Shown piece by piece: positions 36,135 to 45,698 of a stretch of 64,000 bases of DNA. This DNA comes from Candidatus Gastranaerophilales bacterium. GTDB taxonomy: Bacteria; Cyanobacteriota; Vampirovibrionia; Gastranaerophilales; Gastranaerophilaceae. Within the stretch, counting starts at the first letter, position 1, and every line of letters starts with the position of its first letter. The stretch lies in assembly GCA_944325735.1 (NCBI GenBank), contig CALVBI010000003.1:1-64000 (forward strand), written 5' to 3'. Made by a program: the position numbers and the translations under genes. The notes under the pieces are model-generated. The model was not told where the DNA came from and searched no databases. It was given only the letters and a program-made list of their open reading frames with translations.

Positions 36135-37161
36135 AAAACTTTTATCAATATTTTTATTAACATTTTTACTAATTATAGGAGTACAAGAAATGAGCCAAGC
36201 AAAAGAAAATAACTGGGATAAAGTTTTCCCAAAAAGTGACAAAGTAAATATTCAAAAAGTAGAATTTGTAAATCGTTTTGGAATAAAATTAGTTGGAGAT
36301 TTATACCTTCCAAAAGACATGAAAAAAGGTGATAAAATTCCTGCAATTGCGCTTTCAGGACCTTTTGGTGCAGTAAAAGAACAAGCATCAGGATTGTATG
36401 CTCAAACACTTGCAGAAAAAGGATTTATAACACTTGCATTTGATCCTTCATACACAGGAGAAAGTTCCGGAACTCCAAGAAATATTGCATCACCAGATAT
36501 CAACACTGAAGATTTTAGTGCTGCTGTGGATTTTTTAAGCAACAATGCTAATGTTAACCCTGATAAAATCGGGATATTAGGAATTTGTGGTTTTGGCGGA
36601 TTTGCACTAAATGCAGCTCAAATTGATACAAGAATTAAAGCGACTGTAACATCTACGATGTATGATATGACAAGAGTAAGTGCAAAAGGCTATAATGATT
36701 CAATAGATGAAAATGGTCGTTATGAATTGAAAGTTGCACTAAACAATCAAAGAACTATTGATTATAAAAACGGAACATATGCAAAAGCTACAGGACTTCC
36801 TGATAAATTAACAGGTTCTGAACCACAATTTGTAAAAGACTATTATGGATATTATAAAACTCAAAGAGGTTTCCATAAAAATTCAATAAATTCAAATGGA
36901 AACTGGAATCAAACTTCAACTTTATCTTTAATAAATCTCCCAATTTTAGCATACAGCAATGAAATAAGAACTCCTGTTTTAATGATTCATGGAGAAAATG
37001 CCCACAGCAGATATTTTAGTGAAGATGCATTCAAGAAATTAAAAGGAGATAACAAAGAACTTCTAATTATTGAAGGCGCAAATCATGTAGATTTATATGA
37101 TAACCTTGAAAAAATACCATTTGAAAAAATTGCATCATTCTTTAAAGAAAATTTAAAATAA
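36127..37161 (+). CDS. Exported alpha/beta hydrolase, paralogue of the preceding gene
   Basis: 344 residues. Signal peptide at 1-25 (MLKKLLSIFLLTFLLIIGVQ then EMSQA). The fold matches its neighbour: ALSGPFGAVKEQASGLYAQT, GFITLAFDPSYTGESSGTPR, elbow GILGICGFGGFAL with Cys again, MIHGENAHSRYFSEDAF and IEGANHVDLYD with His. So the operon has one cytoplasmic and one secreted copy. It overlaps the preceding gene by eight bases. An ideal terminator follows (37178-37218). Substrate unknown. Confidence 0.9.
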   Translation: MLKKLLSIFLLTFLLIIGVQEMSQAKENNWDKVFPKSDKVNIQKVEFVNRFGIKLVGDLYLPKDMKKGDKIPAIALSGPFGAVKEQASGLYAQTLAEKGFITLAFDPSYTGESSGTPRNIASPDINTEDFSAAVDFLSNNANVNPDKIGILGICGFGGFALNAAQIDTRIKATVTSTMYDMTRVSAKGYNDSIDENGRYELKVALNNQRTIDYKNGTYAKATGLPDKLTGSEPQFVKDYYGYYKTQRGFHKNSINSNGNWNQTSTLSLINLPILAYSNEIRTPVLMIHGENAHSRYFSEDAFKKLKGDNKELLIIEGANHVDLYDNLEKIPFEKIASFFKENLK

Positions 37162-37177
37162 TAAAACAAATAAGTTA

Positions 37178-37218
37178 TGCAAACAAAAAAGCGATATAAA
37201 AATGCTTTTTTGTTTGCA
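37178..37218. terminator. Terminator of the hydrolase operon
   Basis: Perfect 15-bp stem (TGCAAACAAAAAAGC and complement) with an 11-base loop, containing six A/six T in the arms. It lies between the operon and the convergent giant gene. Confidence 0.85.
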
Positions 37219-37274
37219 CTTAAACTATCTCTAATTTTCTAAGTTAATATAGCAAATTTCAATTGTGACATAAA

Positions 37275-40200
37275 CTATTTTATCTGATTATACATATCAT
37301 TTAAAACTTTTAACTTTTGTGCTGTTTCTGGGTTAGATAAAAACATATCTAATTCAGAACGAATAAAATCAGTTAATTCGTAACTATATGCTGCAGAATT
37401 TAAATCTCCACTCACCTTTAGCATTTCGCATAATGATTGAGAGAGCAGATTCATAAATTGCACATTTTGCAACATTGTTCTATCAATAAATAGTCCATCA
37501 TATTTTTTATTATCAATAAGGGCATGAAAACTATCATTATTACTGTGTTTAGCATCAAATATATACTCTGATTTACCAACAATATCAGGCAAGGTTTTAT
37601 ATTTATCATTTTGTTTAAATAATTCTATTGCCTCTCTAAGTAATCGAAGCTTTTGTACTTCTGACTCAGTTGGCTTTAAAGAACGAGGCATATGTTCTAA
37701 CTTATAAACCTCATCTGCACTTTTCATTCCTAAATATTGACAATCACTATATGCAAATTTATATCCTTGAGCTTTTAAATATTCAGCAACTTCCTCTCTT
37801 ACTAATGAAAAATCTCCCAATTTGTAATTTGGAACCCATACTATTTTTGAGTCAGAAAAATCAATTTTTAAATTTCTACTGAAAGCTTCAGATACCAGAC
37901 CTCTTGCAAAAGCAATTGACTGGTCTTTATTCGAATTTATTAACTTCGGATTATTTAAGTTAGTAGATGATAATACCGGCTCTAAAGATGCAATAGCTTT
38001 AATCAATTCTTCATCAGACATTGACTTAGCATAATGACAACTCAAATTAAACATTTGATTATAATCTACAGCCATACGATCACGCCCTGAATCAAAGATT
38101 GGATACGAATTAGTTACTTTTCTTAATTCTAAATCATCAACTGTTGTTTTAAACATTACAGTTAAATTATTCAACCCTCCAGACATTTTACCGTCTTGAT
38201 TTTCGTATCTTTGTACATAATAAATATTACCCTTATAATCGTTATTTTCACTTACGTTAAATGCAAAATACTTATTTTCAAATGTAGGATTTTGAAAATC
38301 TTTATTATATGGGTGCCAAAAATAATCTTTAGCATCTAAAATTGATGTAATTAAGTCTTTATCTTTTGTTTTAAATTCAATATAGTTACCTTGGATTGTC
38401 TCTGAATTTTTAGACAATTTTTGAGTCATATTAGCAGTTTGTATATCTTCAGAGGACCTTCCAAAAGTCATCTTCCAATCACCACAGCCATATTCAACAT
38501 AAGGCGTATCAAGTCGAGATATCAAATTCACGGCAACAATACGAGTTCCCTCGCCAAAAGCTCCAGCACTTTTACCTTGTCCATCTTTTGTACTATCTCC
38601 AAGTGATTCAAGGTGAGAGTAATCATAATGACCATCGCCAGTTATTCGCACTTTATAGGAACCATCAGCATCAGGGATAATTTCTACACCAACACCTTCC
38701 ATTGTATGTCCGTTGCCATCATAGAAATTCTGCATTATATCACGTGCAATTTTATTATTACTCCAGTTTGTTTTTGCACCATATCGAACTTTAATACGGG
38801 CATTTTCAACCTTATCCAATTTAGAAACATCATTTTCATGAATTATTGGGGACTCAACTCTTGTAGGATTCAATCCTCCAGTATTAGGAATTTTAAACTT
38901 AACAGTCTTCACATCATCAAATAGAATCCTTGAATAGTCTTCAGTAGATGGCAAAGTAAGCTCTTTTGCAGGGGAATTGATTACTGGCAATTTTTCGTAC
39001 TTATAATTTGTTGAACGTTTTTGAGGTTGTTCAATATTTTTATTATCAGATTTCTTTAAAGATTTAATTTTATCAATCAAACCTTTTAAAATAACCCTAG
39101 GATTATTACGTGAAATATGATTACTAAAGCTTTTATTTATTTCAAAATCTGTAACTGTTTTTTTGCCAAAAGTTTTGCTTGAATGAGATTCTTTTAAAGA
39201 ATTTGTAGCACTATTTGAATCTTGGAGTTTTTCAACATATTCTTGATATTCGAAAGGAGAACTCATCTTTTGCAAAATATCATTGCGATATTTACTTTCT
39301 ACAAAATTACTTTTTGAATCAGTTTGAGTATTATTATATAAATCAGCTAATACTTGCATTTTTTGTAGAGTTTCAGGACTATGAGCAAGCAAGTCCATTA
39401 TATATTTTTGAACATCAGCAAGTCGTATGCTGAAAGCTGTCGAAGTATCGCCTCCTGTTTTATGAGAAATTTCATGAATCCAAGTAGCTAAATTTTCTAC
39501 ATAATTGCTAAACATTAATGAACTTGATTTAGTCCAATGACCAAGATACTCCCCTGTTGCATCAGAAAGAATAGCTTCTGCTGCTTCGTTTGGGCTACCA
39601 CCTTCATCAAAAACTAATGTTGGTTTTTGAGCATCAGACTTAGTTATAAAATCTCTGCTTGATAAATCGGTATTTTCCTGAAGTAGTTTTATTCCTTCAT
39701 CCAATAAATAAATTTTTCTTTCTTCTTCAGGCGAAAGTTTAATAGGCTTTTTAGCTCCTTCACTAAAATTATTGAAAGCCTCCATCCCAACTTTTTGCAT
39801 ACAAGGATGTGCTATTTTATATCCCATTAAATAAGCCATCTCTCTATCTGCTGCAGAAGCATTTTCATCAAGCCATACATATTTTTGAGAAGTAAAATCA
39901 ATACCTAATTTTCGATTTTGACATTCTGTTAAAAACGCATCAAGAATTATGGTATTTTGGGTGTCTACTTTTTGATCAGATTTTAAAGACCATAAATCTT
40001 CTAAAGATGCAATAGTTTGAGTTAACTCTCTATCAGACATTGTCTGTAAATATCTGCTTAAAAGCTCCTTAACTTGATATTTATTTAATTTTACTCGATC
40101 TCTACCTGTATTTAAGTTATATTCTTGACCATTATTAATTTTAACTAATTCAGGATCGTTAGGCATTTTTTTGAACACAAGACTAAGTCCTGACAATCCA

Positions 40201-43200
40201 TTGTCAATTTCTCCATCTACTTCATATCTTTGTACAATATACAAATTACCTTTTTCTCCATTAGGTAAAGTTTTAAATCCTAAAAATTCATTTTCATAAT
40301 CAAAATTTCTAAAATCTTCATTTTTAGGTTGATAGAAAAAGTCCTTTGAATTCAAAATTTCTTTTATTAAATTTTCATTACTTGTTTCAAACTCAATATA
40401 ATTACCTTTAATAGTCTGAGGATTTTTTGAAAGCGTTTGAGTCATATCAGCAGTTTTAATATCATCACTTGATTTCCCAAAAGTCATTGCCCAATCTCCA
40501 CAAGCATAAGTAACAGATGGGGTATTTTTTGCAAGCAAGTTTACAGCGACAATTCTTGTACCTTCACCAAACGCTCCAGCATTATTACTGTCTCCGTCTT
40601 TAGTACTATCGCCAAGAGATTCAAGATGAGAATAATCATAATGCCCTTCTCCGCTTATTTTTACTTTGTATGATCCATTATCTGTTTTTACAACATCAAT
40701 TTTAACACCTTCTAAAGTGTGACCATTCCCATCATAGAAGTTCTGCATTATATCTCTTGCGATTTTTACATTACTCCAATTTGTTTTAGCTCCATATTTT
40801 ATTTTTATATGTGCATTTTCTACTACGTTAAGACGTTCAAAATCCTCTGGATGAATTATCGGATTTTCTGAACGCGTAGGATTTAGTCCACCTTCATTAT
40901 CTATTGACAATGAAACCTTATTTTCTTTTTTTAATTGTTTCATTAAATCAATTGCAGAAGGTAATTTTTCAATTTCTACAGTTTCTTTTTGTGGGAATTT
41001 ACTAAATGGTAAATATTTTTGAGGCTTATAAGAAGATTGACTGAAAAATGATTTAAGCATATCCCTATCTTGACTTGCTTGAAGAGCAGCTGTGACATCT
41101 GATTGACTATATTGAAGAGGTTTAAGAGATTCCGCTTTAATTTTTTCACGATACGCATTAATATCTACCGGTATACTATTTCTTTCCTGAATAGGTGTAG
41201 TAAGTCTACTGTATTCAGAATCAGTCATATCTAAAAGCTCTTTCCAGGAATTAAAATTTATTGAACGACAATTATAAGATTTTAAATAAGGTCTTGATTT
41301 CAATACTTCTTTTTTCTTAAAAAATTCTTCATCACTACAATATAGGAATTCAGAAATTATATCAACACGTTTTTTTAAATTGTCACCAAGTAAATCTTGA
41401 ATATTTCTTTTAGATAATAATGAATAATCAAAATTTACAACATCTCGAGCTTTTTCCTTCGAACTATTTTTAATAAGAATATCTTTCACTAAAGATAATT
41501 CATCAACAGTTAGCTTCGTTGCAATATTTTTTTCAAAATTCTCCATTACGGTATTTACATTAATTACATCATCACTAAATCCGTTATTATCTTTTGCACA
41601 ACTTACAACCCAACGGATATCTCCGATTAATTTATGTTTTATACCTTGTTTATATGCAATTACGTCTTTAGCTTGTAGAATCAAATTTACATCATCAGAA
41701 TATTTTTTATTTTTTATATATTCTACAACCTCATTTTTCTCAATAAATGAAGTTAAATCTGATTTTTCCTGTTCTGTTAAAGTTACATCTTTCCCTTTAC
41801 GTAATAAATTAAAGATTTCATATTCATAATCAGACAAATTTTTAATTTCTTTTAGTTCATCCTCTGGAATTTTCGAAATAATAATATCTTGTATTTTTTT
41901 TGCTTGCATTGAATATTTTTCCTCGTCAGATATAAAATATTCACCTGACTTAACTTTTTGCAGAATTTCTGATTTATTTTCATTAGATACAGATTTTAAT
42001 ACATTTGATATTTCTTTTTCAGGGAAATACGGATCTTCTTGAATAGCTTTAGCTACTTCTAAATTTGTTTCATTGACTTGATACAATACATTCCAATCAA
42101 GATTAATTAATTCTGACAAATTCTTTTGTAAAAATTCTTTGCTTACTTTTTGCGAATTTCCATTAGTATTAACTTTCATCAAAACAGAATACATTTTAGA
42201 TACTGGCACATTATTTTCTTTTAATTCATAAGCAATGTCAAGATTTTCTTTGTTTACAGCATCTAAAAGAGTCACTATATCTTCTTTTGACTCAGAATTT
42301 TTTACCAGATAGTTATACATTTCAATTTTCGCAGGAACATCTGTGTTTTTTATATTGGTGAATATAAATGCATTGAACTCACTACCATTGATAACTTCTT
42401 TATCATGTTTTAAAGCATTGTATAAAGTTTTTATACCATCAACATCACTGTCAGCAACATTCACAATAATTTTAGCAATATATTCATCATTTAAATCTTT
42501 TTCATTACTGAAAAATTCTAATAAATCTTTCATTTTATCAATATTTTGAGAATCGATTTTGGTCATCACATCGCCAATTCCATAGCCACCAAGTTTTTTA
42601 GGATTCTTTGAAAAGAAATTATATACATCAATCTTAGTTTGCAATTCCTTTACATCTGCTATATCTTTAAAACTATCAATATAATATTTTAGCTCTTTTT
42701 CATAATATGGAGATTTTTTAAGAATTTCTATAAATTCATTTTTCTTCAGCTCAAAATTTTCAGGTGAAATTTGATCTTGCTGTATTATTCTATTCTCTGA
42801 TAAATTTGAAGTACTTCCTTCAAATAAAGGCTTTTCTCCACTTACAATAGGAGTATCGACTTCAGATGTCTTAATATCATTAGAATGTTCAACAATAATA
42901 TTTGAGTTAACTTCTGGAGTACCATTATTTTGACTTACTTTCTCCTTTTTAACTCTAATTTTGCCTTCTGAAATATCATCCATTGTCTTTAGAATATTTT
43001 GAGCTTCTTCTTTTGTTACACCATATTCTTTAAAAGCATCATGGATATATTTTACCTTTGATTCTGTATTCAAATGAGCAAACTGCTTTTGTAATACTCC
43101 ACCTGATATTGCAAAAGCTACTGAATTTATCCAATCTTGTTTTGTTACATCACCATTTCCCATTACTTTATTTAATAAATATGTACTTGAAATATCTAAT

Positions 43201-44957
43201 GCAACCTCACTTGATACTTGTAAGGTTTTGGCTAGGGTATCTATTTTTTTGAAACTTTTTACTATTTCATTTGGAAATTTTACAGGATTTGATTTTACCA
43301 TTGCAGCAATTTCATCTGTAGTTTTACCAGCTTTTTTTAAGGTATTTACCAGAGCTTTTGTCTTGTATAGAGCAGATCCTTGTTCTGCAGCTTTACTTAC
43401 ACCGATACCTGCTGTCATATATACTGTATTTTTTAATACACCTTCTCCCCAAGCTTGCCATTCTTCTTTACTCATCCCATTTTCTGAAGATAATTGTTCT
43501 AATAGTTCTGTCGGACTTAAGGTCATATTTGCCATAATTACAGGAGAGGCAACTTTTTGGATTTTTTGCAAGTCTTGTGCTATTTTTACTCCTTGTTTTG
43601 CTTTATCTACAAGCTTTAACCCTCTTACAACTTTAGCTCCTGTTGTTGTACTTTTTAATGCTACAGCACTTTTTAACGCCCATCCACTTGTCGCAACTGC
43701 TCCTCCTGGAACTACCATCAATGCCATTGATGCTATATTTAAACCCATTTCTATGTTTGCAACACCTTGTTGTTGTTTTTGAACGTATTCTTCTGATAAT
43801 ACTTTTAAATCTTTTTTACCATAGGCTTTTTTAAAGCTTTCTTCATAATCTTTTTGGTATTTTTCTAAAGTATTTTGTGTAAGAGCAGATAATTCTTCTG
43901 ATGTCGCATTTTCATTATATTCTACACCTAGTGCTGTCGCTAGAGATTTATCTAATCGTGTACTCAATTCTTTAGCGATTAATTTTAATTCTTCATTTGT
44001 TGCTTCTGCAGGATATCCGCTTTTATCTGTACGATAGATTACGTATTTGCCTTGTTTATTTTTACTTAGCCTAAAATCTCCGCCGTATTTTTTTACATCC
44101 GGATGATCTTTATATTTTTCATTTATATCTTTTAAAGTTTTGTTTATCTCTCCTTTTGAATTTACACCCGCTAGTTTAAAGGCATCTATTATTGCTCTAG
44201 ATGCGCTTTCCGGATTCATTTGACTTGCAACATCTCCTTTTGTTGAAAAAGAAAGCTTTGATTTTGTCTTATTTATAATTTCTACTGCTGTTTTTACTTG
44301 AGCATAATCTTGTGCTTTTTCTTGACAGTCTTGAATATTTTTTTCATTAAATTCTACTCCCCTTGTACTTCTAAAAGTTTCTTCAAATGTTGATACTTTT
44401 GGATTTCCAAGAAAATCATATGCTATTGGCTCGCCTTTAGAAGATTTTTCTAAAAGAGCTAGATCTTGTTGTGTTTTTGAAAGTTCTTTTTTTACTGTTG
44501 ATTTTGCATATTCTTTATTAAACAATTCTTGCCAAGTATTCACAACTGAAGATATAACTCCAGATTCTTTATCTTGCTCTTTTAATATTGTATCTGCTTC
44601 AGTTGTTATTTCTTTTAAAAAGTTTATTGCATCTGTTTGTGATTGAGTTGGGGTAATATTTGCATAGTTATGGTTTGAGCGTTCTAATGTAACTCCAATT
44701 GATAAATCTTTAACACCTAAAGCTCCAAACAAATTGTTATTTGGAGCTATCGGACTCGGGATGTCAGCTTTCTTTGACTCATTATTATTTTTTTTAGATA
44801 CAGCAAGATTTTCAAAACCTGGATAGACTTTGCCTGTTTTTTGCATTTCTTTTTGCATAATAGAAACGACTTCGTCATCTGATATGACAAAACCAAGATT
44901 GTTTGACTGTCTATATTGGTTGATTATTTTTTGTTGCTGTACACTATATTCTGACAT
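37275..44957 (-). CDS. Giant 2560-residue protein with two GHKL-ATPase-like/zincin-like modules
   Basis: Not recognised as a known family. Residues 1-400 are charged and helical. About 400-640 hold Ala/Gly-rich hydrophobic helices (GLNIASMALMVVPGGAVATS, VLKNTVYMTAGIGVSKAAE), then Ser/Thr-rich and long helical segments to about 1370. Module 1 (about 1380-1880) opens GGLNPTR and has an N-box-like ARDIMQNFYDGNGH (about 1405), GEGHYDYSHLESLGDSTKDG, and the glycine lid AGAFGEGTRIVAVNL (about 1462), as in Hsp90/histidine-kinase ATPases. WIHEISHKTGG (HExxH at about 1828) then suggests a metallopeptidase. Module 2 (about 2035-2560) repeats all of this with near-identical ATPase motifs, but its HExxH position reads SQSLCEM. 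No signal peptide. AGGG precedes the ATG. It may be a secreted or translocated effector; this is inference. Confidence 0.85.
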   Translation of the reverse strand: MSEYSVQQQKIINQYRQSNNLGFVISDDEVVSIMQKEMQKTGKVYPGFENLAVSKKNNNESKKADIPSPIAPNNNLFGALGVKDLSIGVTLERSNHNYANITPTQSQTDAINFLKEITTEADTILKEQDKESGVISSVVNTWQELFNKEYAKSTVKKELSKTQQDLALLEKSSKGEPIAYDFLGNPKVSTFEETFRSTRGVEFNEKNIQDCQEKAQDYAQVKTAVEIINKTKSKLSFSTKGDVASQMNPESASRAIIDAFKLAGVNSKGEINKTLKDINEKYKDHPDVKKYGGDFRLSKNKQGKYVIYRTDKSGYPAEATNEELKLIAKELSTRLDKSLATALGVEYNENATSEELSALTQNTLEKYQKDYEESFKKAYGKKDLKVLSEEYVQKQQQGVANIEMGLNIASMALMVVPGGAVATSGWALKSAVALKSTTTGAKVVRGLKLVDKAKQGVKIAQDLQKIQKVASPVIMANMTLSPTELLEQLSSENGMSKEEWQAWGEGVLKNTVYMTAGIGVSKAAEQGSALYKTKALVNTLKKAGKTTDEIAAMVKSNPVKFPNEIVKSFKKIDTLAKTLQVSSEVALDISSTYLLNKVMGNGDVTKQDWINSVAFAISGGVLQKQFAHLNTESKVKYIHDAFKEYGVTKEEAQNILKTMDDISEGKIRVKKEKVSQNNGTPEVNSNIIVEHSNDIKTSEVDTPIVSGEKPLFEGSTSNLSENRIIQQDQISPENFELKKNEFIEILKKSPYYEKELKYYIDSFKDIADVKELQTKIDVYNFFSKNPKKLGGYGIGDVMTKIDSQNIDKMKDLLEFFSNEKDLNDEYIAKIIVNVADSDVDGIKTLYNALKHDKEVINGSEFNAFIFTNIKNTDVPAKIEMYNYLVKNSESKEDIVTLLDAVNKENLDIAYELKENNVPVSKMYSVLMKVNTNGNSQKVSKEFLQKNLSELINLDWNVLYQVNETNLEVAKAIQEDPYFPEKEISNVLKSVSNENKSEILQKVKSGEYFISDEEKYSMQAKKIQDIIISKIPEDELKEIKNLSDYEYEIFNLLRKGKDVTLTEQEKSDLTSFIEKNEVVEYIKNKKYSDDVNLILQAKDVIAYKQGIKHKLIGDIRWVVSCAKDNNGFSDDVINVNTVMENFEKNIATKLTVDELSLVKDILIKNSSKEKARDVVNFDYSLLSKRNIQDLLGDNLKKRVDIISEFLYCSDEEFFKKKEVLKSRPYLKSYNCRSINFNSWKELLDMTDSEYSRLTTPIQERNSIPVDINAYREKIKAESLKPLQYSQSDVTAALQASQDRDMLKSFFSQSSYKPQKYLPFSKFPQKETVEIEKLPSAIDLMKQLKKENKVSLSIDNEGGLNPTRSENPIIHPEDFERLNVVENAHIKIKYGAKTNWSNVKIARDIMQNFYDGNGHTLEGVKIDVVKTDNGSYKVKISGEGHYDYSHLESLGDSTKDGDSNNAGAFGEGTRIVAVNLLAKNTPSVTYACGDWAMTFGKSSDDIKTADMTQTLSKNPQTIKGNYIEFETSNENLIKEILNSKDFFYQPKNEDFRNFDYENEFLGFKTLPNGEKGNLYIVQRYEVDGEIDNGLSGLSLVFKKMPNDPELVKINNGQEYNLNTGRDRVKLNKYQVKELLSRYLQTMSDRELTQTIASLEDLWSLKSDQKVDTQNTIILDAFLTECQNRKLGIDFTSQKYVWLDENASAADREMAYLMGYKIAHPCMQKVGMEAFNNFSEGAKKPIKLSPEEERKIYLLDEGIKLLQENTDLSSRDFITKSDAQKPTLVFDEGGSPNEAAEAILSDATGEYLGHWTKSSSLMFSNYVENLATWIHEISHKTGGDTSTAFSIRLADVQKYIMDLLAHSPETLQKMQVLADLYNNTQTDSKSNFVESKYRNDILQKMSSPFEYQEYVEKLQDSNSATNSLKESHSSKTFGKKTVTDFEINKSFSNHISRNNPRVILKGLIDKIKSLKKSDNKNIEQPQKRSTNYKYEKLPVINSPAKELTLPSTEDYSRILFDDVKTVKFKIPNTGGLNPTRVESPIIHENDVSKLDKVENARIKVRYGAKTNWSNNKIARDIMQNFYDGNGHTMEGVGVEIIPDADGSYKVRITGDGHYDYSHLESLGDSTKDGQGKSAGAFGEGTRIVAVNLISRLDTPYVEYGCGDWKMTFGRSSEDIQTANMTQKLSKNSETIQGNYIEFKTKDKDLITSILDAKDYFWHPYNKDFQNPTFENKYFAFNVSENNDYKGNIYYVQRYENQDGKMSGGLNNLTVMFKTTVDDLELRKVTNSYPIFDSGRDRMAVDYNQMFNLSCHYAKSMSDEELIKAIASLEPVLSSTNLNNPKLINSNKDQSIAFARGLVSEAFSRNLKIDFSDSKIVWVPNYKLGDFSLVREEVAEYLKAQGYKFAYSDCQYLGMKSADEVYKLEHMPRSLKPTESEVQKLRLLREAIELFKQNDKYKTLPDIVGKSEYIFDAKHSNNDSFHALIDNKKYDGLFIDRTMLQNVQFMNLLSQSLCEMLKVSGDLNSAAYSYELTDFIRSELDMFLSNPETAQKLKVLNDMYNQIK

Positions 44958-45276
44958 TTTCCCTAGCTTTTTTCACAATTAACCTTATTGTTTTTATCGG
45001 ATTAACTAAAAAAAACTTTAAAATTATTCAGAATTTGTTAAAATTTTTTAATAATCTAAATATTAAAAAATTTTATTATAATTTTCACATTACAAAAAAG
45101 ACCCCGAAGGGTCAAATTTAATAAATGGGGCGGCCAATGGTATAAGGTTAGAACCTTTTTACTCTGATCTGGCTCACTATGCTTTGCATGAAATAGAAAC
45201 TATGAATAACATAAAACGCTTTCATTATGCTTAAAATCAGAATAATGACTCTGTTATTTGTACATATAATTTATCT
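44958..45276. other. Gene-free stretch upstream of the giant gene
   Basis: 319 bases with no convincing gene. It holds AT-rich DNA before the giant gene, the 39-bp repeat copy A with a terminator (45094-45132), and a 13-base TAAGGTTAGAACC (45143-45155) that recurs at 48415-48427. On the minus strand the bases before the repeat (GGTTCTAACC... CCATTGGCCGCC) faintly resemble a decayed tRNA T-arm and acceptor end. Confidence 0.6.
45094..45132 (-). repeat. 39-bp repeat copy A: tRNA-His 3' tail plus terminator
   Basis: Identical at 39 of 39 bases to 48452-48490. On the minus strand it starts with CGCCCCATTT, the last bases of tRNA-His with its CCA, and continues to the hairpin GACCC-TTCG-GGGTC and six T. 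Here it is not attached to a functional tRNA; it can act as terminator for the genes at 45277-48072. Confidence 0.9.
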
Positions 45277-45680
45277 TTAATTATAGGCATTACAAATATT
45301 ATTTGCCTGTAAATCCGCATACACTTGTTTCATTCTCGTTAAGCGATCGGGTATATCATCTTTATCCGTAATAATTTCTCTGTCATCATATTGTGAAAAA
45401 CAATATCTTCAGGGTTGAACGAACCAGCATGAGTTCTTTTATATTCGTCCATTGCCTCTGCATAAATATTATCGTAATTCCGATTGCCAATGTCGTTGCA
45501 GATAAGAGCACCGATATTTTTATCTAAAAAACTTACTGTTTGAGAACTTTGAATATTTATGAATTCCTCATTCATAGTAGAGCCAATATTTGAAGGGTTA
45601 TTTATATCTGCGTATAATAAACCACCGTAAGTTTGATCTATTGTTAAACTATTATCTTTTTCTTCAGTTAATATATCCAT
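45277..45680 (-). pseudogene. Frameshifted small gene of unknown function
   Basis: The frame from ATG 45680 (AGGAG upstream) runs 113 codons and ends in TEKLLRIKMIYPIA. If one T is added to the run of five at 45400-45396 the frame continues sensibly as FSQYDDREIITDKDDIPDR and LTRMKQVYADLQANN to a stop at 45277, about 134 residues. So the gene carries a one-base deletion or a sequencing error. Acidic, Asn/Asp-rich, no signal peptide. It follows the lipoprotein gene by 18 bases and is the last gene before repeat copy A. Family not recognised. Confidence 0.6.
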
Positions 45681-45698
45681 AATAAACTCCTATCTTTT

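Noticed and set aside
43058-43834. Plus-strand open frames opposite the giant gene
   Set aside because: They lie within a long, well-supported minus-strand coding region and lack ribosome sites and recognisable domains.
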